From the NCBI GenBank assembly GCA_900155495.1, contig FTLJ01000298.1, positions 1-36,736 of the forward strand: a stretch of 36,736 nt of DNA. The letters are read 5' to 3'. The notes below the pieces were generated by a model. The model had not been told where the DNA came from. It did no database searches and was given only the letters and a program-made list of their open reading frames with translations. This document shows, piece after piece, positions 11,937-20,881 of this stretch. Origin of the DNA: Porogramme epimiltina (lineage: Eukaryota > Basidiomycota > Agaricomycetes > Polyporales > Polyporaceae). Every line of letters starts with the position of its first letter. Within the stretch, counting starts at the first letter, position 1. Made by a program: the position numbers and the translations under genes.

Positions 11937-14900
11937 ATGGCACTCCCGATGACCTCAGGTTGTAGCGAACTTCAAATTCCACAAGTCGATCAAGGGAATT
12001 TGAATGCTACGCTCGGGGCGCTACTACTAGGAACGTTTTTCGGACTCATGTGAGTACGCTCTCTTTGGTCTGGTGTATAAACCACTGACGTTGTGTCCCC
12101 ATGACCTACTAGTCTATACGGAGCATCCATTATGCAGGTGTATCAGTACGCCAAGAGTTTCCGGGAAGACAGATTACTAGTTCGATTCATTGTACGTGTG
12201 TGGGTTACATTATCAGGGTAAGAGTAACTAACGAGCTCGATAGGTTTTAGGGACATTGTGCGCTCTCCCTCAGCAGTCTAAAGCGTTTTCTGCGTTGACT
12301 AATGACTGTATCATAGTGCCCTAGACACTCTACATACCGCGACGTGTATGCATGTGTGGTGTGTAAAACGCGGTCTTATTGGCTTTGACTTACCTGACCG
12401 TCATTATCATAGTTACGCTTACGTGATCGTGAACTATTTCAACCCATCTTCTCTCCTATTCGGTACATGGTCAGTCGTGCACTATCTATCCGTTTGATAT
12501 GGGGCTGACAACTCAATGACAAAGGTCTTTCGAGGTATATTGCTGTTGTTGTGGTGCCGAATACGTAGAGGTATCCTAACGATAGTCATTGTTGTTATAG
12601 GTCCAGCCTGTGATAGCTGTAAGGTCTTATCACATGCTTTTGTTGCCTCCGCCCTAATTCTTTGTGCTGCAGGGGTTAATCATTACGCTGGCGCAGCTGT
12701 AAGTGCGAATTTCTATCGTCGCATTGCTCATCCACTCAATATCGCTCGTAAACACTAGGTTCTTTGCGCGACGCGTATATCTCAGTGAGTTCGGTACACA
12801 ATATATTCCGGATAACGCTGCTCACTGCTCGCCCTAGTTAGCCCGAAGTACAGGCATATAATCGCAGCAGCTGTGAGGTCTTCCGCCCTCGTGTTTTGTA
12901 TCTTGTGCTCTTGTCTCATGTTTCAACCAGATCTCTTTGTCTGTCGCTGCTTTTGGTGAGCATTTCTCCTCTACTTGAGGTGAGTGGGCCATTTCTGGCA
13001 GATTCGATTGATGAGGGGGGGCTGAGTTCTCATCACAACTTGAATCTGTACTAAAAGCAGCCCGTCAGCAGGTGGTCGTCGCCGGGCGAGCAGGTGGCCG
13101 ACTTACGAAGTGAATTGTGAAGCCAGCCGTGCCTGTCTATCGCCGGGCGAACGTCAGTGGCAAAACGGACGCAACGTTTTAACACGCTTACTGCAGCCCT
13201 GGTTCCCTCCCGTCGTGATGTCGTGGAACGCACTTGCGAAGGCGTCGGTGTAGATCTGCGGAAGTGAGCGTCAGCGTATATGACGACTCCATCTCGGCCG
13301 GAGGAGCGGGGCGTACCGCCTGGTTGATTGAGCCTGGGGTGAAGGTCAGACATTATGCCCTTAATCTGCGCGAGCACACGGTGATACGCACCGACAGGTC
13401 CCTTTCCAGCAGCAATGCGTGCGTCGTTGATGAGCGTAATCATGGATCCAACCACAGAGGAAGAGCACGAGGTACCAAACACAAGGTCGAACTCGCCCGC
13501 GACGGCTAAGCAGGAACGATTAGTGTATATAGTCCTTAGCGTTAATATTACCAGCTCCGTGCCAAGCGGACTCACCAACAACGTAGTTAACGCTGTAAGC
13601 AACAGTCAGCGCAGAACGTCAACCGATGAGCCCTCGCGCTTACCCGTTAGCAGACAGATCCGGGAACGCACGGACCTGCGGGAGCCCACTTCAGTCAGCA
13701 CACACGTTCAACGTCCTCCTTGGCGGAGTCATGCACGCGCCTGCCCGCTGTTGTTGAACTGCGCGCTCGTGAACGGGGGGTGGTTCGTCAGGAAGCTCGT
13801 CACAGCCGCGGCCTGGTAGTCCGGCATGGCGAAGATGTTGCTGAACCCGCCACTGCTGAAGATGACCTGCTCGCACGCACCCTCGGGGTCGTTGACCGTC
13901 GAGCCCGGGTTGACCTGCGTCGCTCCGACCGCAGTCACAAACGGACAGGTCACGGGGAAGTCGGGGCTGAAGCGCGTTCGGCGGCGGCTCGGCTGGCTAG
14001 AAGCGCAGGCGTGAGAGGTGAAGGGGTGCGAGATGTGACAAGACAGACCGTTTGCACCGAGGCAGACCCCTCCGTTTCCGACGACGCCGTTATCGCCGGA
14101 GCTGTAGAGCACGGTGGTGCCCATCATCCTGAGCTTGCCGTACTCGGCGCACTGACGTTGAGCGTACGCGGCGGTGACCGTTCCTTCGTCTTGACCGTAC
14201 GAAGTTGATACGACGAATGGCGGAGCGAGTATTCCGCACGATTCAGGATCTATGGGCGCCTTGTCAGATAGTGTGTACCCCTGACTGGAAGTCGAGACCC
14301 ACCATCAAAGCCTCCTGGGAGTGGGTTAGGGTAGATGCCGTCCTGAAGACTCGAATGAGCGAAGCATTACTCTTCTCCGAAGAGATGTTGCGTACCTGAG
14401 TGGGGTCATCACCACCCTCGAACGTGCAGAACGAGCCGTCGACGGCATCGAGCCAGTTGTTGAACGATGTGCCTTCAACGAGGTCGCCAGTTTGCAGGAG
14501 GAGGATGGGCTGAGAGTTCGTCAGGCCGAACGCGTATTGCAAATCGAGGTCGCTCTTTCCGTTGAAGTTGAAACCAGTCATGTTCGTCTGGTTGACGCCT
14601 GTGGTGACTAGGTGAGCTTCTTGCCACTGGTAGACCAATGAGCAGACCTACATCCATCGATGGCAATGAAAGTGGGCGCCGTGCCAACCTGGCTGGGGGA
14701 GAAGTTGCTATAGAGGGAGGCGCTAAGCACATTATACTTGCTAAGAGTAGGAAGTATTTACGCAAAGAACATGTCGAGGTCGCTGTGCAGGAATGCTTGG
14801 GGAGTGATGCATTCTGTTAGGTTATCAGATACTGTTCTGAGTGCGCGCAAGATGCGGGATGGCGCACCTTCTCAGCCGGGCCGTCCTCAAGCATGTTAAA

Positions 14901-17900
14901 GGAGCATTCTGCAGCCACGATGTTCGCATAACTCGGCGAGGTGGTGTATATCAACGACCGCGCATAGTTGAAGGGGTAGTCGCGCACGAGCGGGGTCACT
15001 GGCAGGACAGCTGGGTGCACCAAGATGAGTATCAGCAATCTTCACGGTCAAAGATGGAGCGGCGTACCTCCGGTCCCAGCGAGGGCTTTGCCAAATGTAC
15101 CACGTGTCCTCAGCGTGGAAGAGCTCGTCGGGCGCGCGGACCAGCGCGGCGAGGTCGATCTTGTCCGCATGCCACATGGATCGCGCGGAGCGTCGCATGC
15201 GCGCGCGGCGGCGGGGTACCGTGCAAGGAGAGGTTGATCTGGTGCGCGATATCGATCGGCAGCGGGGGGCGGCCTGAGGGGATGAGGGAGTCGGTAGAGG
15301 AGGGCGTCAGTGGTGTGAGAGGTGCGGGGTAGGTGGGAGCCCGTTCAGGAGTTTTGCAGTCTCGGGGAGGACGTGATGGCGGCCACTCGTGAGCGGATCC
15401 ACGATGTTCGCCTCTACCCACTGTGCGACAGCCATCCTGAGGTCGCCGTATTTCGGGGGTTCCCCGTTTCGTTGCTGGAAGAGAGATAAGATTAGGCGAT
15501 GTCTCTTAGCCTGCGGAGAGTGCACTCACTACTGCATCCGGGGAAGCCAAGAACTGTGTGCGGAAGGCCTCCTCCTCGGGGTCCGCAGCGGGTGGAGTTG
15601 ATGGCTCTGTGGGAACGACAGGATGAATGGGAGGAGGATCGGGCTGCACAGTAGGAGCACGAGGGCCAGGAGGGCAGGGAGCTAGAGTGCTCAACTCAGG
15701 GACGTTGGGATTGTGGTTGTGCCCAGGGGTCGCCGTCGTCATTTTAGGTGTCGTAGTAGTAGTTTGTGGATTCGTGCGGTGCCTCCGCAGTAAAAAGTCT
15801 GTCGTGGGCTGTTCTAATAGACGTGGTATGATGTGCGTTCGATTGTGTTCTTCAGGGACTGAGTAGATGTGAGCGCGTAGTTCTCGTTGAAGCTGATGGA
15901 CAGTAAGCCACAAAGAACAATGATACAGACTGACACAACACGTACAGCATGAAGAGTCAGTCTAGTTTGTCTACGCACTCCCTGTTCCTCGACGTGGCGA
16001 TACGGATGCCATTGCGCGCAACATCCTTGAACCGGATATGGAAACCGTAGACTTTGCCACCTGAAAGCGCGAGTCAGCACATCGTAGACGGTCGATGTGC
16101 AGTGAGAGTACGGACCAATGATGAAGAACATCCCAAACGGCTTCTTCGGGTACTTGACCTCAGGCAGGAAGTCCGGCCCAAGGCAGAACGAGAGCGCAAC
16201 CTTCATCTGCTGGTAGAAATTCGTCTTCAGGATGCTCCTATCAAAGACTATCCGCACGTCAGCAACCGCAACGGGCGAGAGAGAAGAGGGGGAGGCAGAG
16301 CACATGCACTTCTTGGATATCATGAAGGTCAAGAGCATTTGCAGCTCGTGCTTGTTCGTCACGATGCTAGCTCGTTAGTATGTGCTCCCCACAACTAGAC
16401 ACGCGGGTTATGTACATCCATATGTTGTCTCCTGCAGGGTGCGGTCGCCGCTAGGGCCTTTCCCAGCATAGAAGAAGGGTTTGGGGGGGAGACGATACAG
16501 GAGCAAGGCCTCCTTCATGGCTTGGAAGGTGGGGGTGTTCAATTGGGGGCGCGTTGACTCTGGGGAGGGGGTTGAGATAGAGCGAGATAATCGTAATCCC
16601 GTTGGAGAATCACTTTATAGCCGGATGTCAGCATGGCGTGATCTGCGTGATCACAATCCTCCGCGCACGCACCGACATATTTCCTCGCGAAGTAGAGCGA
16701 GTAGAAGTTGTAGAGGTTCGAGAGCGTGTTGAAGAACGTCTTTGTGCCCCCGGTCTTGTAGTCAATCACAAGCTGGCACTCGCGTGAGCCCTTGACCTTG
16801 AACACCGCGATGGCGGGTCTAAAGCACGCCTGCACGTTCTATATAACATGTTGGTAGATCCCGAGTGTGTTCTCGCTCGCATTCTCGAGGAAGATTGAGT
16901 TCAATGCTGTCCATATGTTCGTCTTCCTGCTCGGGCACGTTACGTGCACAATGGCGCTATCAGTACGCGGTCCGAGTCTGGGGGGGGGGGGGGGCAAGGC
17001 GCGAGCACGCACCCCTAAGAACGTGTCGACACGGGCGGGTACGCGGGGGAATTTCACTTAGTCACGAAGTAGCAGCGAAGTTGCGGGAAGGCGGCCATGG
17101 AGACGCTCCCTGCGAGCGGTACGTCTTGAGGCGGTACACGTGCTCTGCCAGTGTTACGGAGACGTCGTCAAGGAAGAGCTCGTTGATGCAGCTTTCGCAG
17201 GTCACGCCGAGGCCCTTGTTCAAGGTCTTTCCTGGGGAGCTTGTGTGGAAGGACATTGCGCCGTTTACGGCCCCATCAATCTTCTCGAGGTCGATCACGA
17301 CCTTCGAAGGGTTGTGCTTGGTGTACATGAGCGACTCTTGTACGCAAGCCTTCAGATTTCCGCTGTCCCAGACGCGCGTGACGGGGCCTGCGTGGGCGGG
17401 TTGTTGATGCTTGGCGCGAACCCGACGCGGCCCTGGTAGTCGAAGACCGTGTACCCTGCGTGGCGCGGAGTGTGAGCGTGCGTGCAGCGAGCCGAGGAGT
17501 GTGCGGGCCGGCGAAGAGGAGGGGACGCACTCACAAAACATCAGGAATTCCGCGCTGACGATTGCGAGATCCGACGGGAAGGAGTCGGCGCTGAGCACGA
17601 GGATGCCTCCGACGCAGCTCCTGCGTGTCGGTGGCGTGACAGGTAGCAGCGGCGATGACGATGACACGTCAGTTATGAGTACGCGTGATGCGGGGAGGGA
17701 GGGGAAAGCACGATGGGTCGCCCTCGACTGTTCCTAGGTTGAAGTCGGCGGGGTAAATGGTGTACGTCTGCCCGCTGAAGCCGAGCAAGATGGTGGGTGT
17801 TGCGCTGGTGCCACACGGGAGCGTGTAGAGCCCTTCCCATGGCGCGGGGACAGGTAAACACAAGGAATAGATATGCGGGGAAGCTACTCACCTGGCCCAT

Positions 17901-19428
17901 ATTCCGTGTAGGCGGCCTTTGACCCCCATCCGAGGATCTGTTGGCAGGATGTCAAATGGCTGACTGATGTTCAAGGAGCGAATCAGCACAGAGTCGCTGC
18001 GTACCATGTCGTAGACGCTATTGGAAACACTGGTGGGGAGGTATATCAGCGTGGTACCGGTGTCGAGAGCCTGTTTTTTACTCATGTGTTCATAGCCGGC
18101 TGGGCTCGTATTGATTGCCAAGCGCCCGCTGGGGCGCGTGTCACAGAGGGGAGGTAGGCGCTCACAGACTTGGACCCTAGGCTGGGGTTGGGGAGGTGCT
18201 GATGGGAGTAAGAAAGTTTCTTACCCTGAGTTATGTAATCAATTTCAGAAAGTAAGCGGGATGTGAAATTTATTCCCACGGGGTTCGTTCGTCGTCACAA
18301 GCGCCCCTGCCAAAGCTCTGTCATTAAGAACGATTTCTTCGTAAACTCATCAATCGTAATGTCGGCTGCGCGAGACAGTCAATAGCTTATCACGACAAAT
18401 GATCGAAGGTTTCTCAGTCGGTACGTCTCATGAAACTCTCCTCTGGCGCAATCTCATTCTTGGACAGCCATGGCAATCGAAGGGTGCGAACTCATGTCAA
18501 GGTAGACCTGTAAGATTAAAGTAGCTGACTAGAGCTTTATAGCTTTCTTCTCAAGTCATTCGTTCAATTCTCACATATCACGGTGCGTACATACCTAACG
18601 TGATATACCCCGAACAGAATTTTGAAGTGCTTTCCAACAGTGGCTTGGCGCTGCGGCGTTTGCCTTGGATACTCTCGCGGATGTCTTGTGTTTAGCTGTT
18701 CTGGTAGTCACATTTCGCCGAAACCGCACAGGGAATTGGAGGTACGCTACGATGTATGGTGTGTAAGCCCTGCTAGCTGACAGCCGTTCTAGGACCGACA
18801 AAGTCATGATCGAAGTCACAAGATACGCGATCAACGTAGGTATGTGATCAGGTACCCTTACATCATGATCCGACACCCGTTTACTCACAATACCTTGCAT
18901 TAGGGATAACTACTGGGTATGCTCACTAGTAAATCACTATATCTTTTGTTTTACCCTAAATCATACCAATAGCGTTTTCAATATCATATGCTTCGTTTTC
19001 GTAAGTTCCCTGCTTATATCTAGTATTCCTACTGTTAATGCAGGGCCCTAGGCTCTCGTTTACCCACGCAATATGCTCTTTGAAGCTGCTACAATTATAA
19101 GTACCAAGGGTATGTAATGTCGTTTTAAGGACACTCTAGGGGCACCTGATTAATTCGCTACAATTGGAAGTATACGCCAATTCTCTCTTCGCGGTGTACG
19201 TCTACCTATCACCCGGCTCCTATACTTGCATTATCCTGACTCCTGTTCGCCAGCGTCAACTCGCGCAGGGCACTTTCAAGAGCCATGGGGAACGATCTTG
19301 GAGGCATTTTGGGATCGACATCCTTCTCGGAGTTCGAGCTGGACGTAGATCGCCCTCGGGACGGGAATGCGGAGCCCGTGTCTCCTAACCTCCGCAACCT
19401 ACAAGTGAGTTTGATCAGAGCTACCTAG
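11937..19428 (+). CDS. DUF6534-type multi-pass membrane protein, gene A (intron hosts a 5.5-kb insertion)
   Basis: Nineteen exons: 11937-12049, 12113-12217, 12317-12358, 12413-12469, 12525-12534, 12601-12618, 12673-12698, 12759-12784, 12838-12872, 12931-12955, 18468-18501, 18543-18582, 18641-18741, 18793-18839, 18904-18916, 18973-19000, 19052-19109, 19171-19195 and 19254-19428. They total 978 nt (325 residues) in one frame. Family hallmarks are NATLGALLLGTFFGLILYG at the start, ALDTLHTATCMH, YVIVNYFNPSSLLFGTW, FFARRVYL, WLGAAAFALDTLADVLCLAV, FRRNRTG and KVYANSLFAVVNSRR. It is a hydrophobic, probably seven-helix, fungal membrane protein of unknown function. Exon lengths match gene B at many positions. 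The intron 12956-18467 is about 5.5 kb because of an inserted mobile element; the exons on both sides are undamaged, so a full-length mRNA remains possible if the large intron is spliced. The stop at 19426-19428 assumes no further intron. Confidence 0.82.
12965..12972. repeat. Left copy of 8-bp direct repeat (candidate target-site duplication)
   Basis: TCTCCTCT lies 9 nt after the donor of the large intron in gene A. An identical copy is at 18437-18444. The bases next to the repeat differ on both sides, so the match is exactly 8 bp. Collapsing the two copies leaves a 40-nt intron with normal GT and AG ends. Confidence 0.65.
13107..14813 (-). pseudogene. Captured S53 sedolisin (aorsin/TPP-like protease) fragment
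   Basis: Reading the minus strand from 14813, exons and introns of a sedolisin are recognisable: HSDLDMFF + NFSPSQVGTAPTFIAIDG, then NQTNMTGFNFNGKSDLDLQY, TSYGQDEGTVTAAYAQRQC, GTTVLYSSGDNG, CPFVTAVGATQVNPG, RAFPDLSANGVNYVV and FDLVFGTSCSSSVVGSM (catalytic Ser in GTS). Splice signals fit phase at most steps; for example a 53-nt intron joins PGGFD to DPESCG. Two features argue against activity. The family's catalytic Glu (E-x-x-x-D) is Lys in GKSDLD. The prodomain and the C-terminal region from the Gly-Trp-Asp-Pro motif onward are absent; the reading stops after GFTIHF near 13107. The Asp of the pair is kept. It is bounded by an oxoamine synthase fragment upstream and the element end downstream. 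Confidence 0.85.
14868..15100 (-). pseudogene. Captured alpha-oxoamine synthase fragment (8-amino-7-oxononanoate synthase-like)
   Basis: On the minus strand a short exon reads TFGKALAGTG, the PLP-lysine region of the family. After a GTACGC...CAG intron it continues VTPLVRDYPFNYARSLIYTT and SYANIVAAECSFNMLEDG. This is the section just after the active-site lysine in BioF/ALAS-type enzymes. Everything upstream and downstream is missing. The last exon ends at a normal donor (GTGCGC), and the next acceptor belongs to the sedolisin fragment, so the junction lies inside an intron. The substrate class (biotin pathway rather than ALA or sphingoid base synthesis) is a guess from the RDY..NYAR pattern. 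Confidence 0.7.
15110..15840 (-). other. Unidentified Pro/Thr-rich coding-like segment inside the element
   Basis: The minus strand is open from about 15840 to 15520 with a Pro/Thr-rich composition (TPKMTTATPGHNHNPNVPEL and following). It ends in FLASPDAVVSAL, then a GTGAGT...CAG intron, then RNGEPPKYGDLRMAVAQWVE, ANIVDPLTSGRHHVLPETAK. Downstream to 15110 the DNA is GC-rich and open in several frames. The GEPPKYGDL exon looks like genuine protein, but I do not recognise the family. It is probably one or two more captured gene pieces. Confidence 0.4.
15847..17380 (-). pseudogene. Captured NAD-specific glutamate dehydrogenase (GDH2-type) fragment
   Basis: Minus-strand blocks in the order of the large (about 115-kDa) NAD-GDH: KACVQESLMYTKHNPSKVV, INELFLDDVSV, AFPQLRCYFVTK, IFLENASENTLGIYQHV, TKTFFNTLSNLYNFYSLYFA + RKYV, FSNGITIISLYLNPLP, KTNFYQQMKVALSF, LGPDFLPEVKYPKKPFGMFF, GFHIRFKDVARNGIRI and FNENYALTSTQSLKN. 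Introns are retained. Damage: a 1-nt loss near 17103-17110 (before AFPQL), an in-frame TAG at 16841-16839, and an extra C in a C-run near 16529-16535 that shifts the frame after PPIEHP. The usual Gly after VAR is Asn. Both ends are missing; the match stops exactly at STQSLKN (15847). The intact enzyme oxidatively deaminates glutamate in mitochondria; this copy cannot encode it. Confidence 0.85.
16980..16994. repeat. Poly-G run
   Basis: About 15 consecutive G on the + strand inside an intron of the GDH fragment. Length may be uncertain because homopolymers are prone to sequencing error. Confidence 0.6.
17395..18290 (-). pseudogene. Captured A1 (pepsin-like) aspartic protease C-terminal fragment
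   Basis: Minus-strand blocks: KQALDTGTTLIYLPTSVSNS (second catalytic Asp in DTGTT), AAYTEYGPG joined by an intron to LYTLPCGTSATPTILLGFSG, QTYTIYPADFNLGTVEGDPS, SCVGGILVLSADSFPSDLA, then YTVFDYQGRVGFAPSINN at the usual C-terminus. Introns with GT/AG ends separate them. The N-terminal half with the first DTG, signal peptide and propeptide is missing; the fragment begins around SEIDYITQG near 18250-18290. A1 proteases of this type are secreted or vacuolar. The C-terminus runs directly into the GDH fragment near 17390, without the original 3' flank. Confidence 0.8.
18437..18444. repeat. Right copy of 8-bp direct repeat (candidate target-site duplication)
   Basis: TCTCCTCT, identical to 12965-12972. 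It lies 23 nt before the acceptor (18467) of the large intron of gene A. Confidence 0.65.
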
Positions 19429-20881
19429 GATAGGCAGCGATGCTGTAGGTGGATAACACCCCTAATTTGTAGCCCGGCGGGGGGGCACCTTACGCAGGCT
19501 CCACCCTGGGCAGTCACGACGAGAGCAGTGAACGCGCCCCTACAATTAACATCGAAGTTGATCCTGAAGTCGTCGGGTGGAACTTGGTGGAGATTACTGG
19601 ATCTAATGTCCTGGATGTGATGCGTAGAATGAGCGTCCAGGCTACGGAGGGGAGCACGACCATATAGAGGAGGGGTCATGGTTTCTAGGAAGCTCTATGT
19701 GCGGTGAGAGGTCAGTGACTCACAGTCGATACTGCAGATGTGTATATCCTCACGCTCGATACATAGCAGCTGTGTCCCTTGCCACATCAAGATGTAGTCG
19801 ACAGCTGGAATACTTCTTGTATGATCATTTGTTATGCACGTCGCTGATGTGATGGCATTCCTTGCATTCCGAGGTTCCGAGGGAAAATGCGCTTCCGTAG
19901 AGGTGAGTTTGGAACGTCTCGCCGGGCTGTCGACACCGCTGTTCCATAGGAAGCAGTCTTCAGCTGGATACAAGAATCGGATACTGGCTTTCTCAAAATG
20001 AGGTGCGTTATTGTCTTCTACGTCGTCGATGCCCCCTTGACGTTACTATGTGCATGCTTAGGTTGTGTTTCCCGCCATAGTGGTTCGCGAGGATGAGTGT
20101 TCTGGAAGCTCCAGATTTCGGAGTGCCTCAGACCGCAAGGGTCTGTGTGCGCAGTCGGAATCTGGTTCCGCTAACGTATGAACTGGAAGTCGGCCTGACA
20201 AGCTCTAGGTACTAGAATTCGGCCCCTCCGATTGGAACTGCAGCGATCAACGGCCATGTCTTCGATGCATCCTGATGCCCGTGGTCACCTGCCCCCATCA
20301 TCAAAGTTCAAGCAGAGTGGAGGTCAGAAAGAAGCATCTGAATGTCATTTCGAAGTTGCACGCGGCTGGTAAGCATCATCACATGGGCGTCTTGACGCCA
20401 CGTGCTTCTAATCATGATCAGTGGCTCACGTCTATGGATCTGGCACTAGCCTTTCCTAAATCGCGTTTGCGTGTGAGATTCAGCATCCTGGTGGTCCACA
20501 TATGGCCGGCACTATAGGGGTGAGTAAAGCTTTCGTCTAGCCGACGTATACTGGTCGCTGTCTCCAGCGCTAACTCAATCACTGATCTGAGGACGCGATG
20601 GCCGTCTAGCCCGGTCTACAACATGCAAAGGGTCCAGAACACGGTAATTGTGTTTTGGCGGAAATACAAGCTGTACTGATGGACCCCCTCGCCACCGCAC
20701 AAGAGCTGTGAGCGAGGGTGGCGTGCACCGGTCCCAGGCGGGTTTCCGCCAGAGTGGTACCTACACGGGAAGTATACGGATGGTGCATCAAAAGGCGTTG
20801 ATGGACGTCCGCCCTGTGGGCTTTACTCTCGGTACTAGCTATAAGGCTGCTGACCGCCTTGCATCTCCGTCGAGACCCGTC
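19429..20881. other. Intergenic stretch between DUF6534 genes A and B
   Basis: No gene recognised. Open frames are short, without family motifs. Its 3' end must hold the promoter of gene B. Confidence 0.45.

Larger units (their letters stand above)
12973..18436. mobile_element. Non-autonomous insertion carrying fragments of several host genes
   Basis: About 5.46 kb inserted in an intron of DUF6534 gene A and flanked by an 8-bp direct repeat. It contains, all on the minus strand, fragments of an A1 aspartic protease, NAD-glutamate dehydrogenase, an unidentified segment, an alpha-oxoamine synthase and an S53 sedolisin. No transposase, reverse transcriptase or helicase was seen. An 8-bp duplication is what hAT and KDZ-type DNA transposons make. 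Gene-fragment capture is best known from Helitrons and Pack-type elements, but Helitrons do not leave such a duplication. I see no convincing terminal inverted repeats: the left end begins ACTTGAGG and the reverse complement of the right end begins GTTTCATG. Family assignment is therefore open. It could instead be an assembly of nested insertions or a repair patch. Confidence 0.7.

Noticed and set aside
15506..15913. Open frame on the minus strand resembling a sedolisin prodomain (YSVPEE...QPTTDF)
   Set aside because: The same bases read in another frame as the GDH block ENYALTSTQSLKN, which has a much better and longer context. The prodomain resemblance is short and could be chance.
13051..18300. 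A single large intact multi-domain protease/dehydrogenase gene
   Set aside because: The fragments come from unrelated families, are truncated on both sides, and the GDH part has stops and frameshifts.
12973..18436. Helitron classification of the insertion
   Set aside because: The order and uniform strand of captured fragments fit, but an 8-bp direct repeat brackets the insert and no CTRR end with a preceding hairpin was found at the right boundary.
12973..18436. Terminal inverted repeats of the insertion
   Set aside because: A shared TTCGAT about 28-30 nt from each end is the best match, too short to call.
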